A stretch of 5,846 nt of DNA, taken from positions 1-5,846 of the forward strand of contig WRBG01000125.1 in NCBI GenBank assembly GCA_009784635.1, in the 5' to 3' direction. Shown here piece after piece: positions 1-5,846 of the stretch. Made by a program: the position numbers and the translations under genes. Origin of the DNA: Bacteroidales bacterium. Its GTDB lineage: Bacteria > Bacteroidota > Bacteroidia > Bacteroidales > UBA932. How positions within the stretch are numbered: position 1 is the stretch's first letter; each line of letters starts with the position of its first letter. The notes under the pieces were generated by a model. It saw only the letters and a program-made list of their open reading frames with translations. It did not search any database and had not been told where the DNA came from.

Positions 1-391
1 ACCACAAACCGGCATATCCGTTTTGAACGTTTTTGGTTTTAATCCATCCTTTAAATTCCACGATTTTGCCGGCAAAATCCTCTCTCGGAAGATTCTTGCC
101 GATAAGACGGAATGGTCCCGAATTATGTGGGTCGCTCAGCCTTTCCACCTTAAAGCTTAGCAAGCCACTTTGTTTTTCCATGTGGTCTAATGAGGAAACG
201 AATCTTTCACCACTTGCGTACCAGTGGGCAGGAAATGAATTACTTGAGGGATGTCTTACCTCAAAGTCAAGATTCCAACCACTAAGGTCCAAGCCAGCTT
301 CCTCAGGCTCCGGAACAGGAACAGGCTCGGTTTTGCAACTGCACAGAAAAACGGACAAAAGAACGACTAAAAATTTTAGATTCCGGCTCAT
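1..391 (-). CDS. Secreted lipoprotein, 5' part only; N-terminal domain like that of Bacteroidota S41 peptidase or erythromycin-esterase-type lipoproteins
   Basis: The minus strand reads open from an ATG at 391-389 to the window edge (130 codons), with an in-frame stop shortly upstream of the ATG. The protein starts MSRNLKFLVVLLSVFLCSC: a lysine-containing start, a hydrophobic core and a lipobox L16-C17-S18-C19. This predicts lipid attachment at Cys19 after signal peptidase II cleavage. A Pro/Glu-rich linker (residues 20-32) follows, and its acidic character could favour surface export in Bacteroidota, which is inference. From about residue 36 the sequence (NLDFE, a GW-like HWYASG, HMEKQSG, FKGWIKTKNV, GYAGLW) resembles a beta-sandwich domain I recall at the N-terminus of Bacteroidota S41 peptidases and erythromycin-esterase-like proteins. 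The catalytic part lies outside the window, so the enzyme activity is unknown. The gene has its own promoter at 430-460 and diverges from rpiB. Confidence 0.8.
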   Translation of the reverse strand, partial: MSRNLKFLVVLLSVFLCSCKTEPVPVPEPEEAGLDLSGWNLDFEVRHPSSNSFPAHWYASGERFVSSLDHMEKQSGLLSFKVERLSDPHNSGPFRLIGKNLPREDFAGKIVEFKGWIKTKNVQNGYAGLW

Positions 392-429
392 GTTTCTGAT
401 TATTACTTGTAGTTTCAATTAACAAATGG

Positions 430-460
430 TAAAGATACTAATTTTTGTGTAATCCACAAA
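430..460 (-). promoter_or_regulatory. Bacteroidota-type promoter for the minus-strand lipoprotein gene
   Basis: Read on the minus strand, TTTG (457-460) is followed after exactly 19 bp by TATCTTTA (430-437). This matches the Bacteroidota primary sigma pattern TTTG-N19/20-TAnnTTTG except for the last base of the -7 box. Transcription would start near 423-426, giving a leader of about 30-35 nt before the ATG at 391. No Shine-Dalgarno sequence is visible in that leader, which is usual for the phylum. Confidence 0.65.
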
Positions 461-471
461 TCCAAAGATGC

Positions 472-496
472 CGGATGCCGCAAAGGGACGCATCCG
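472..496. repeat. 7-bp inverted repeat in the divergent intergenic region
   Basis: CGGATGC (472-478) and GCATCCG (490-496) are perfect reverse complements separated by 11 bp. There is no T-run after either arm, so it does not look like an intrinsic terminator. It lies upstream of both divergent promoters and could be a protein-binding site. That role is inference. Confidence 0.4.
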
Positions 497-500
497 CGCC

Positions 501-533
501 GACCGGTCTACAGAATAGCATACCTCAAGGTAT
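501..533. promoter_or_regulatory. Two short palindromes upstream of the rpiB -7 box; possible operator region
   Basis: GACCGGTC (501-508) is a perfect 8-bp palindrome. ATACCT-CA-AGGTAT (520-533) has perfect 6-bp arms around a 2-bp centre. The second element occupies the place where a -33 box would be expected for the rpiB -7 box at 552-559, where no TTG is found. A regulator bound here could replace the missing -33 contact. This is inferred only from position and symmetry. Confidence 0.3.
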
Positions 534-551
534 ATATGTTGTCTTTATGCT

Positions 552-559
552 TACCTTTG
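552..559 (+). promoter_or_regulatory. -7 box for rpiB, abutting the start codon
   Basis: TACCTTTG is a perfect match to the Bacteroidota -7 consensus TAnnTTTG and ends only 4 bp before the rpiB ATG at 564. Transcription would therefore begin at or within a base or two of the start codon, implying a leaderless mRNA. No TTG is seen 19-20 bp upstream, so the -33 half is missing or weak. Confidence 0.55.
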
Positions 560-563
560 CCCC

Positions 564-995
564 ATGGAAAAAATAGGACTTGCGGCCGACCATGCCGGCT
601 TTGCTTATAAGGAAAGAGTTAAAGAACACCTTATTGAACAAGGATATACCGTTGTTGATTTGGGTACGTATAACGACCAAAGCATGGATTATCCGGATGT
701 AGCGCATCCTTTGGCCATGGCCGTGGAGCAAGGCGATGTAACCATGGGTATTGCCCTCTGCGGCAGCGGTAACGGCATGGCCATGGCCCTCAACAAGCAT
801 CGGGGCATACGGGCGGCCCTTTGTTGGACGCCCCAAATCGCCGTCCTTGCACGCCAACATAACAACGCCAACGCTTGCGCGCTTCCCGCCAGATTTGTTT
901 CCATCCAAACGGCGCCGGACATTGTGGACGCCTTTTTGCGCACAGCTTTTGAAGGAGGCCGGCACCAACAAAGAGTAGAAAAAATTCCATGCTAA
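564..995 (+). CDS. rpiB: Ribose-5-phosphate isomerase B (RpiB/LacA/LacB family)
   Basis: The 143-residue cytoplasmic enzyme is predicted to interconvert ribose 5-phosphate and ribulose 5-phosphate in the non-oxidative pentose phosphate pathway. It shows the family hallmarks in order: D9-H10 in the N-terminal AADHAG, DYPD (42-45), the catalytic-cysteine loop GIALCGSGNG with Cys66, GIRAALCW (81-88), RQHN with His99, and the C-terminal FEGGRHQQRVEKI. Cys66 and His99 fall at the same numbers as the catalytic residues of E. coli RpiB, and the length is normal. The start is fixed by the -7 box at 552-559 and the family's usual N-terminus. Its last 7 bp overlap the truB start, so the two are probably translated from one mRNA. 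LacAB-type or allose phosphate activity is possible, but no lac or als genes are nearby and the enzyme is a single subunit. Confidence 0.95.
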   Translation: MEKIGLAADHAGFAYKERVKEHLIEQGYTVVDLGTYNDQSMDYPDVAHPLAMAVEQGDVTMGIALCGSGNGMAMALNKHRGIRAALCWTPQIAVLARQHNNANACALPARFVSIQTAPDIVDAFLRTAFEGGRHQQRVEKIPC

Positions 996-1723
996 TCATC
1001 CAAAAGCCCATACAACCGGAATGGGGGGAGCTTTTGCCCGAATCCTGTCCTCTGGGAATTGTTTTGTCGCTGGACAAGCCCTACGGTTGGACTTCGGCAG
1101 ATGCCGTCCGCAAAATCAAATTTGTCCTCCAACGGCAATGGCGCATCAAAAACCTTAAAGTCGGACACGCCGGCACCTTAGACCCTTTGGCAACCGGTAT
1201 CTTGCTGATTTGCATTGGAAAGGCGACCAAAGCGGCGGAATCGTTACAGGCTCAAGAGAAAGAGTATATTGCCTCTATCCGTCTGGGCGCCACCACTCCT
1301 TCTTTTGATTTGGAAAAAGAGATTGACCAAACATTTCCGTATACGCATATTACAGAGGACGCAATCGCAAATACGCTCCTCGGCATGACAGGCCCTCAGC
1401 AACAAATTCCTCCTCAGTTTTCGGCCAAAATCATAGACGGAGTCAGAGCCTACGAATGGGCGCGTTCCGGTATTCAAACCGCACTCAAACCTGCGCAAAT
1501 AGAAATTTACGAAGCCAAACTGCTGCAATGCAGGCTTCCGGACGTGGTGGTGCAGATTAGATGCAGCAAAGGCACCTACATCCGCGCTTTTGCACGGGAC
1601 TTGGGCTTGGCCTTAGGCAGCGGAGCCCATCTTACCGATTTGGTACGCAGCAAAAACGGTCCTTTTTTGCTCGACCGTACCATCACTATGGAAGATTTTT
1701 CCAAAATTTTTACACAAAAATGA
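989..1723 (+). CDS. truB: tRNA pseudouridine(55) synthase TruB
   Basis: TruB isomerises uridine 55 in the T-psi-C loop of tRNAs. The 244-residue protein has the motif GHAGTLDPLATG at 59-70 with catalytic Asp65. It also has a conserved tyrosine in KEY (91-93), RLGATTPSFD (98-107), a P-P-x-x-SA-x-K substrate segment near 141-148, RAYEWARSG, and CSKGTYIRAFARDLG near the C-terminus. It is shorter than E. coli TruB (about 314 residues) because the C-terminal PUA-like extension is missing; I recall Bacteroidota TruB being of this shorter length. About 25 residues precede the conserved LDKPYGWTS. The ATG at 989 overlaps the rpiB stop by 7 bp and has an A-rich stretch rather than a Shine-Dalgarno before it, so translational coupling is likely. 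A later in-frame start is not supported. Confidence 0.95.
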   Translation: MLIIQKPIQPEWGELLPESCPLGIVLSLDKPYGWTSADAVRKIKFVLQRQWRIKNLKVGHAGTLDPLATGILLICIGKATKAAESLQAQEKEYIASIRLGATTPSFDLEKEIDQTFPYTHITEDAIANTLLGMTGPQQQIPPQFSAKIIDGVRAYEWARSGIQTALKPAQIEIYEAKLLQCRLPDVVVQIRCSKGTYIRAFARDLGLALGSGAHLTDLVRSKNGPFLLDRTITMEDFSKIFTQK

Positions 1724-1772
1724 AACTTTTTTGTTTTCATTGCGTATAAAAAGGGTTATTTATTGCCAAAAT

Positions 1773-2822
1773 ATGAAACTTGCCCAATTTAAGTACAACC
1801 TTGCTCCGGAGCATATTGCCAAATACCCCACCAAACATCGGGACGAATCCAGACTGATGGTCCTCAGCCGCCAAACGGGGGCCATACAGCATCATGTCTT
1901 TAAAGATTTGGTGCGGTTCTTGGACGAAAAAGACCTGCTGATTCTCAACAACACGCGGGTATTTCCCGCCCGTTTGTACGGCAACAAGGAAAAAACCGGA
2001 GCCGAAATCGAAGTATTCCTTCTGCGGGAACTCAATAAAGAACAACGCCTTTGGGATGTTTTGGTAGACCCTGCCCGCAAGATTCGAATCGGAAACAAGC
2101 TCTATTTTGGAGAAAACGACGCTTTGGTGGCCGAAGTCATTGACAACACCACCTCTCGGGGGCGTACCCTTAGGTTTTTATACGACGGCAGCTACGAAAG
2201 TTTCAAGCATACCCTTTTTAAGCTTGGCGAAATGCCCCTGCCCAAATGGATACGCAAAAAAGTGGAGCATCAAGATTCGGACCGCTACCAAACCATATTT
2301 GCCAAGCACGAAGGAGCCGTAGCCGCTCCTGCCGCCGGTCTTCATTTCAGCAGAGAATTGTTTAAGCGATTAGAAATTAAAGGTGTGGAAAGAACCGAAA
2401 TCACCCTGCACATGGGCTTGGGTCATTTTCGCACCATAGATGTGGAAGACCTTTCCAAGCACAAAATGGATTCGGAGTCGGTGCATATTTCCGAAGAAAG
2501 CGCCCACCTAATCAACGCGACCAAAGCATCCGGACGCCGAGCGGTAGCCGTGGGCGTAACCGTACTCAGAGCCATTGAAACATCGGTAACCACCAAAAAA
2601 GAAATCAAGCCTTTTTCGGGATGGACCAATAAATTCATATTCCCGCCCTACGAGTTCAGTATTCCCGACGCCCTAATCAGCAATTTCCAGCTTCCGAGTT
2701 CTACCATGCTTATGTAGGTAACGGCCTTTGGGGGATTTGACCACGTCATGCATGCCTATCAAGTAGCCCTTAAAGAGGGGTACCGGTTTGGGGTATACGG
2801 AGACGCCATGTTGATTATATAA
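1773..2822 (+). CDS. queA: S-adenosylmethionine:tRNA ribosyltransferase-isomerase QueA, interrupted by an in-frame TAG (2715-2717)
   Basis: QueA transfers and isomerises the ribosyl group of SAM onto preQ1 in tRNA, giving epoxyqueuosine at the wobble position of GUN anticodons. From ATG 1773 the family motifs run in order: DESRLMVL (24-31), NNTRVFPARLYG (59-70), DVLVDPARKIRIG (95-107), GAVAAPAAGLHF (181-192), LHMGLGHFR (212-220), AVGVTVLRAIE (259-269), FIFPPYEF (288-295) and SNFQLPSST (303-311). Codon 315 is TAG. The next 34 codons encode the expected C-terminus (VTAFGGFD to YGDAMLII) and end at TAA 2820-2822. With the TAG counted as a residue the product would be 349 residues, the normal length; the truncated product is 314. 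Codon 315 is normally leucine, so TTG to TAG is the simplest change. An upstream ATG at 1731 adds 14 unrelated residues and was not used. It is either a recent pseudogene, a suppressed stop or a sequence error. Confidence 0.88.
2715..2717 (+). other. In-frame amber codon within queA
   Basis: TAG stands between ATG (conserved Met of ST-x-LM) and GTA (conserved Val) in a stretch otherwise matching the QueA consensus LM-L-V-x-AF. There is no frame change on either side. The codon could arise from TTG (Leu) by one T-to-A change. Confidence 0.9.
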
Positions 2823-2826
2823 GACC

Positions 2827-2832
2827 GAGGAG
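2827..2832 (+). promoter_or_regulatory. Strong Shine-Dalgarno sequence before dprA
   Basis: GAGGAG ends 7 bp before the dprA ATG at 2840, near-ideal spacing. No comparable purine box precedes the other starts in this window, so it supports this start choice and suggests dprA is translated independently of the interrupted queA. Confidence 0.55.
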
Positions 2833-2839
2833 TGGGAAG

Positions 2840-3940
2840 ATGAGCGGAGATGAATTGTTATACCTTACGGCATTAAACCTGACCCTGCGTTATCGGGGCG
2901 GCGCTGCCCGCGCCTTGGTGGAGCATTTTGGAACGGCTTCGGAAATATTTAGGCAGACGGCTGCCGCCTTGTCCAAGACCACCGGCATGACTATGGACAT
3001 TACCACCAAATTACTGTCCAAACAAAACCTACAAGCAGCTGAGGCAGAAATAAATTGGACGCATCAACAAGGAATCAGAACCTATACTGTTTGCGACCCC
3101 TCCTATCCCAAACGGCTCTTCCACTGTCCGGACGCCCCCGTAATACTTTACCAAAGCGGGCCGGCGAACCTTTCTCCACCAAAGGCCCTTGCCGTTGTCG
3201 GCACCCGCAGCGCCACTCCCTACGGACTCCATACCACCGGACAAATCATCAAAAATTTGGCGGCAAGAGGTCATGACTGTGCTATTATCAGCGGATTGGC
3301 ATACGGCATTGATATTGCCGCCCACCGAGCTGCTTTGGATGCGGGACTGCCTACCATTGCCGTTTTTGCCTTTGGATTGGACCATATACAACCGGCCCAA
3401 CACCTTGCTACCGCTAAAAAAATTATGGAACAGGGAGCCTGTGTCAGCGATTTTCCTACTAAAACAATGATTACCAAAGCCAATTTTCTAAAACGAAACC
3501 GGATTATTGCCGGCTTGGCAGACGGAGTATTGGTGATTGAGTCCAAAGAAAAGGGAGGAGCCCTCATCACCGCCGAAATCGCCCAGTCCTACGACCGCGA
3601 AGTGATGGCTGTGCCCGGACGGTGGGGCGACCTCTGTTCCCAAGGCTGTAACTCCCTAATAAGAGAGCAGAAGGCCGCCTTGGTAAACAAGGTGGAGGAT
3701 ATAGAGCAACAATTAGGCTGGACGCCCTCCAAGACAGAGGTTCCCGCTGCTTTCATGCAGGAACGAGACCTTATAGACGCCGGACTCCTCCAAGCCCTCG
3801 AACAGGGGCCCTGCTCCATGGACCAACTCTACCGCATGAGCCGGATTCCCTTGCCGGAACTCTCGGCTCGACTTATGCGTTTGGCCATCAAGGGAAGTAT
3901 AAAACGCATACACCAAAATCAATATTGTTTATCATGCTGA
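2840..3940 (+). CDS. dprA: DNA-processing protein DprA (Smf)
   Basis: DprA binds incoming single-stranded DNA and loads RecA during natural transformation. It is also widely kept in bacteria not known to be competent. The 366-residue protein has three parts: an N-terminal helical SAM/HhH-like region (about 1-75), a central Rossmann-fold DNA_processg_A domain, and a C-terminal winged-helix-like region (about 308-363). Motifs visible are VVGTRSATPYG (119-129), SGLAYGIDIAAH (151-162), FLKRNRIIAGL (216-226), GGALITAEIA (239-248), AVPG (257-260) and GCNSLI (269-274). Length and motif set are typical of the full-length family. It starts 17 bp after the restored queA end with a GAGGAG ribosome site, and its last 7 bp overlap the tatD start. 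No other competence gene is in the window. Confidence 0.95.
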   Translation: MSGDELLYLTALNLTLRYRGGAARALVEHFGTASEIFRQTAAALSKTTGMTMDITTKLLSKQNLQAAEAEINWTHQQGIRTYTVCDPSYPKRLFHCPDAPVILYQSGPANLSPPKALAVVGTRSATPYGLHTTGQIIKNLAARGHDCAIISGLAYGIDIAAHRAALDAGLPTIAVFAFGLDHIQPAQHLATAKKIMEQGACVSDFPTKTMITKANFLKRNRIIAGLADGVLVIESKEKGGALITAEIAQSYDREVMAVPGRWGDLCSQGCNSLIREQKAALVNKVEDIEQQLGWTPSKTEVPAAFMQERDLIDAGLLQALEQGPCSMDQLYRMSRIPLPELSARLMRLAIKGSIKRIHQNQYCLSC

Positions 3941-4719
3941 TAGATACCCATTGTCATTTATATGCCGATGCCTTTGATTCCGACAGGAAATCTGTGGTAG
4001 AAAGGGCTATACAGGCCGGCGTACAGCGGGTTATTTTACCCGGCATTGACAAAAAGCACCATCCGGCGCTCATGCGCACCCTTGGAGCGTTTCCCGAATT
4101 TTGCCTGCCCGCCATTGGACTTCATCCCACTTCTGTGGACGCCGGTTATAAAGTCGAGTTGGAATTTGTGGCCCAACAACTTAAAGAGGCCAAATATACG
4201 GCCATAGGAGAGATTGGCATAGACGGCTACTGGAGCCGCGAATTTATGGCCCAACAGCGGGAAGCCTTTGAACAACAAATCGAATGGGCGGCTGCTTACG
4301 ATTTGCCGGTGATTATCCACAGCCGAAATTCTTTTGACGAACTCTTTGAAATCCTGTACCGCCGGCGCAGCCTCCACCTCAGAGGCGTCTTTCATGCTTT
4401 CTCGGGAAGCTACGAGCAGTTTAAGCAGTTGCAAAAATGCGGCGACTTCAGCATCGGAATCGGAGGAGTGCTGACTTACAAAAACGCCGGACTTGCCCAA
4501 ACGGTGGCCAAAATCGCCCCCTCTTTTTTATTGCTCGAAACCGATGCCCCTTGGCTCGCGCCCGTCCCCCATAGAGGCCAGCGCAACGAGAGCGCCCACC
4601 TTATATTTATAGCGCTGCGATTATCGGAATTACTTGAGAAGCCTTTTGAAGAAATCGCCTCCATAACCACCCAAAACGCTTGCAGGTTGTTTCGCTTATC
4701 GTATCTTTGTACATTATGA
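3934..4719 (+). CDS. tatD: TatD-family metal-dependent deoxyribonuclease
   Basis: This 261-residue protein is a TIM-barrel metal-dependent hydrolase. Family members are 3'-5' exonucleases linked to DNA repair and DNA fragmentation, acting in the cytoplasm. The metal ligands are present: H6 and H8 in DTHCHL, E93 in GEIGID, H129 in IIHS, H154 in VFHAFSG and D204 in LETDAPWLAP. The GLHP motif (62-65) and HRGQRNES (213-220) are also typical. I chose ATG 3934, which places DTHCHL at residues 4-9 as in the family. A start at 3925 would add three residues and deepen the overlap with dprA. The start overlaps the dprA stop by 7 bp and the stop overlaps the ansA start by 4 bp (ATGA). The last six residues (SYLCTL) are encoded by the ansA promoter box. 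The substrate is inferred from family only. Confidence 0.93.
   Translation: MLIDTHCHLYADAFDSDRKSVVERAIQAGVQRVILPGIDKKHHPALMRTLGAFPEFCLPAIGLHPTSVDAGYKVELEFVAQQLKEAKYTAIGEIGIDGYWSREFMAQQREAFEQQIEWAAAYDLPVIIHSRNSFDELFEILYRRRSLHLRGVFHAFSGSYEQFKQLQKCGDFSIGIGGVLTYKNAGLAQTVAKIAPSFLLLETDAPWLAPVPHRGQRNESAHLIFIALRLSELLEKPFEEIASITTQNACRLFRLSYLCTL
4680..4709 (+). promoter_or_regulatory. Bacteroidota-type promoter for ansA inside the end of tatD
   Basis: TTG (4680-4682) is followed after 19 bp by TATCTTTG (4702-4709), a full match to the Bacteroidota TTG-N19-TAnnTTTG pattern. The box ends 6 bp before the ansA ATG at 4716, so the transcript would start close to the start codon and be leaderless or nearly so. 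This would let ansA be expressed apart from the upstream genes. Confidence 0.65.
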
Positions 4720-5747
4720 GTCCCCACATTCTGATTATCTATACCGGAGGCACTATTGGCATGAAGCAAGACCCCCAAAGCGGGGCGTTGGTGCCTTTTA
4801 ACTTTTGGCAAATCACAGAAGAAGTGCCGGAACTTAAACGATTCGACTATCAATTGGATGCCCTCTCCTTTACTCCTTTGGTGGATTCTTCCGACATTAG
4901 GCCGGACTTTTGGATACAATTGGCGCAGACTATCAAGCAACATTACGACACATACGACGGTTTTGTGGTATTGATGGGAACCGACACTATGGCTTACACA
5001 GCTTCTGCCTTGAGTTTTATGCTCGAAGACTTGGAAAAGCCCGTGGTTTTTACCGGCAGCCAGCTTCCCATCGGCATGTTGCGCACAGACGGCAAAGAGA
5101 ATTTTATTTCTGCCGTGGAAATGGCCGCCGCCAAAGGTCCGGACGGGAGGCCTCAGGTTCCGGAAGTGTGTATATTTTTTGAAAATCAACTATTTCGCGG
5201 AAACAGAACCACCAAGTACAGCGCCGAACAGTTTAACGCCTTTCGCTCGCCCAACTTCCCGCCTTTGGCCGAAGCGGGCATACGCATCAAGTACAACAAC
5301 GGCTTTATCCGCTACCCCGAAACTTGGGGCAAGCCTCTAAAAATCCACACCAGCCTGTGTTGTGATTTGGCTATCATTAAATTATTCCCGGGCATTCAAG
5401 AAAAGACCGTCAAGGGTATATTGGCCATACCCGGACTTAGGGCGGTTATTTTAGAAACCTACGGGTCCGGCAACGCGCCCACCCTCCCTTGGCTGATTCA
5501 AGCCCTCAAGAACGCCATAGAGGGAGGCATACTTGTCTGCAACGTGAGCCAATGCCATGCGGGCAGCGTTGCCATGGAAACCTATGCCACCGGCATACTT
5601 TTAAAGCACGCCGGCGTGCTCGGCGGACACGATATTACCACCGAATCTGCCGTTGCAAAAATCATATTATTAACAGGTCAATATAATGACAACAAGATTA
5701 TTAATGAAAAATTTGACACCAACATCAGAGGAGAAATTTCAATTTGA
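4716..5747 (+). CDS. ansA: Type I L-asparaginase (AnsA-like)
   Basis: The 343-residue enzyme is predicted to hydrolyse L-asparagine to aspartate and ammonia. It shows the two asparaginase signatures: YTGGTIGM (9-16) with nucleophile Thr13, and MGTDTMAYTASALSF (87-101) with Thr89 and Asp90. Asp57-Ser-Ser-Asp60 fits the substrate-binding segment and Lys167 in RGNRTTKYS fits the catalytic lysine. With no signal peptide it should be the cytoplasmic type I form. NVSQCHAG (276-283) places Cys280 where E. coli AnsA has a cysteine in its allosteric site, so allosteric control by asparagine is possible but inferred. The C-terminus NIRGE matches the family's NLRGE. ATG 4716 is preferred over an upstream ATG at 4680, which lies inside tatD and adds 12 residues. 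TGA is followed directly by an in-frame TAG (5748-5750). Confidence 0.95.
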   Translation: MSPHILIIYTGGTIGMKQDPQSGALVPFNFWQITEEVPELKRFDYQLDALSFTPLVDSSDIRPDFWIQLAQTIKQHYDTYDGFVVLMGTDTMAYTASALSFMLEDLEKPVVFTGSQLPIGMLRTDGKENFISAVEMAAAKGPDGRPQVPEVCIFFENQLFRGNRTTKYSAEQFNAFRSPNFPPLAEAGIRIKYNNGFIRYPETWGKPLKIHTSLCCDLAIIKLFPGIQEKTVKGILAIPGLRAVILETYGSGNAPTLPWLIQALKNAIEGGILVCNVSQCHAGSVAMETYATGILLKHAGVLGGHDITTESAVAKIILLTGQYNDNKIINEKFDTNIRGEISI

Positions 5748-5846
5748 TAGTACGTATATGAAAATTTTTGCGTACATTGCGCCATATTTTGTGACTCTAT
5801 GACGAGCAGCATGCGTTTTTGCCAACACAATAAACAGGGAGAGGTG
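5748..5846 (+). other. Non-coding or undetermined 3' end of window
   Basis: No gene can be supported here. A frame from ATG 5799 (MTSSMRFCQ...) stays open for 16 codons to the edge, but that is too short to judge. GGGAGAGG (5837-5844) could be a ribosome site for a gene beginning just beyond the window. No clear terminator follows ansA. Confidence 0.3.

Noticed and set aside
33..422. Plus-strand open frame of 129 codons
   Set aside because: It is antisense to the lipoprotein gene, which has a clear signal peptide, lipobox and promoter. The plus-strand product has no recognisable motif.
525..971. Minus-strand open frame of 148 codons opposite rpiB
   Set aside because: It lies opposite an intact conserved enzyme gene and its low-complexity product resembles no family.
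1721..1739. Possible terminator between truB and queA (TGAAAC, T-run, GTTTTCA)
   Set aside because: The arms match only with a bulge and are A/T-rich, and the T-run lies in the loop rather than after a stem. No clear promoter or riboswitch was seen in the 49-bp gap either.
1731..1772. Upstream ATG for queA adding 14 residues
   Set aside because: Family members begin at the MKL-x-QF sequence encoded from 1773. The extra residues look like translated intergenic DNA.
4476..5189. Minus-strand open frame of 237 codons across tatD and ansA
   Set aside because: It lies opposite two strongly conserved genes and shows no family motif, so it is most likely a chance consequence of codon use.
5750..5775. 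Inverted repeat GTACG/CGTAC after ansA as a terminator
   Set aside because: The stem is only 5 bp with a 16-nt loop and no following T-run.
5758..5802. 14-codon frame beginning MKIFAYIAPYF
   Set aside because: It stops after 14 codons and has no ribosome site or recognisable content. It could be chance.
5739..5846. Minus-strand frame open from the right edge to a TGA at 5739-5741
   Set aside because: About 35 codons with no recognisable motif, and it overlaps the ansA end. There is too little to call a gene.

Overview
The window looks like chromosomal DNA from a member of the Bacteroidota, probably Bacteroidales-like. Three things point there. The predicted proteins resemble Bacteroides-type family members as I remember them (QueA, the short TruB, type I asparaginase). 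Promoter boxes follow the Bacteroidota pattern TTG/TTTG-N19-TAnnTTTG. Most start codons lack a Shine-Dalgarno sequence. Base composition looks roughly balanced. No rRNA, tRNA, CRISPR array, insertion sequence or phage gene was seen.

Layout: positions 1-391 hold the 5' part of a minus-strand lipoprotein gene that runs off the left edge. Positions 392-563 are a divergent intergenic region with a good minus-strand promoter, a plus-strand -7 box touching the rpiB start codon, and three small symmetric elements. From 564 to 5747 six plus-strand genes are packed tightly: rpiB (sugar phosphate isomerase), truB (tRNA pseudouridine 55 synthase), queA (queuosine synthesis), dprA (DNA processing and uptake), tatD (metal-dependent DNase) and ansA (type I asparaginase). 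Three junctions overlap by 4-7 bp (rpiB/truB, dprA/tatD, tatD/ansA). The others have gaps of 49 bp (truB/queA) and 17 bp (queA/dprA). This suggests co-transcription from rpiB, with a second strong promoter embedded in the end of tatD that serves ansA. The last 99 bases hold no gene I can support.

The genes are mostly housekeeping. truB and queA both modify tRNA, while dprA and tatD both act on DNA. rpiB and ansA are metabolic and have no clear link to the others. The most notable observation is that queA carries an in-frame TAG at 2715-2717. The remaining 34 codons of a normal QueA C-terminus follow in the same frame up to a TAA at 2820-2822. The stop sits where the family normally has a leucine, one base from TTG. 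queA also departs from family consensus at three usually conserved positions, so it may be a recent pseudogene. Readthrough or a sequence error cannot be excluded from this window.

I did not find a convincing undescribed multi-gene system. The second-look items are the interrupted queA, the two promoters that abut start codons and imply leaderless mRNAs, and the symmetric elements in the divergent intergenic region.
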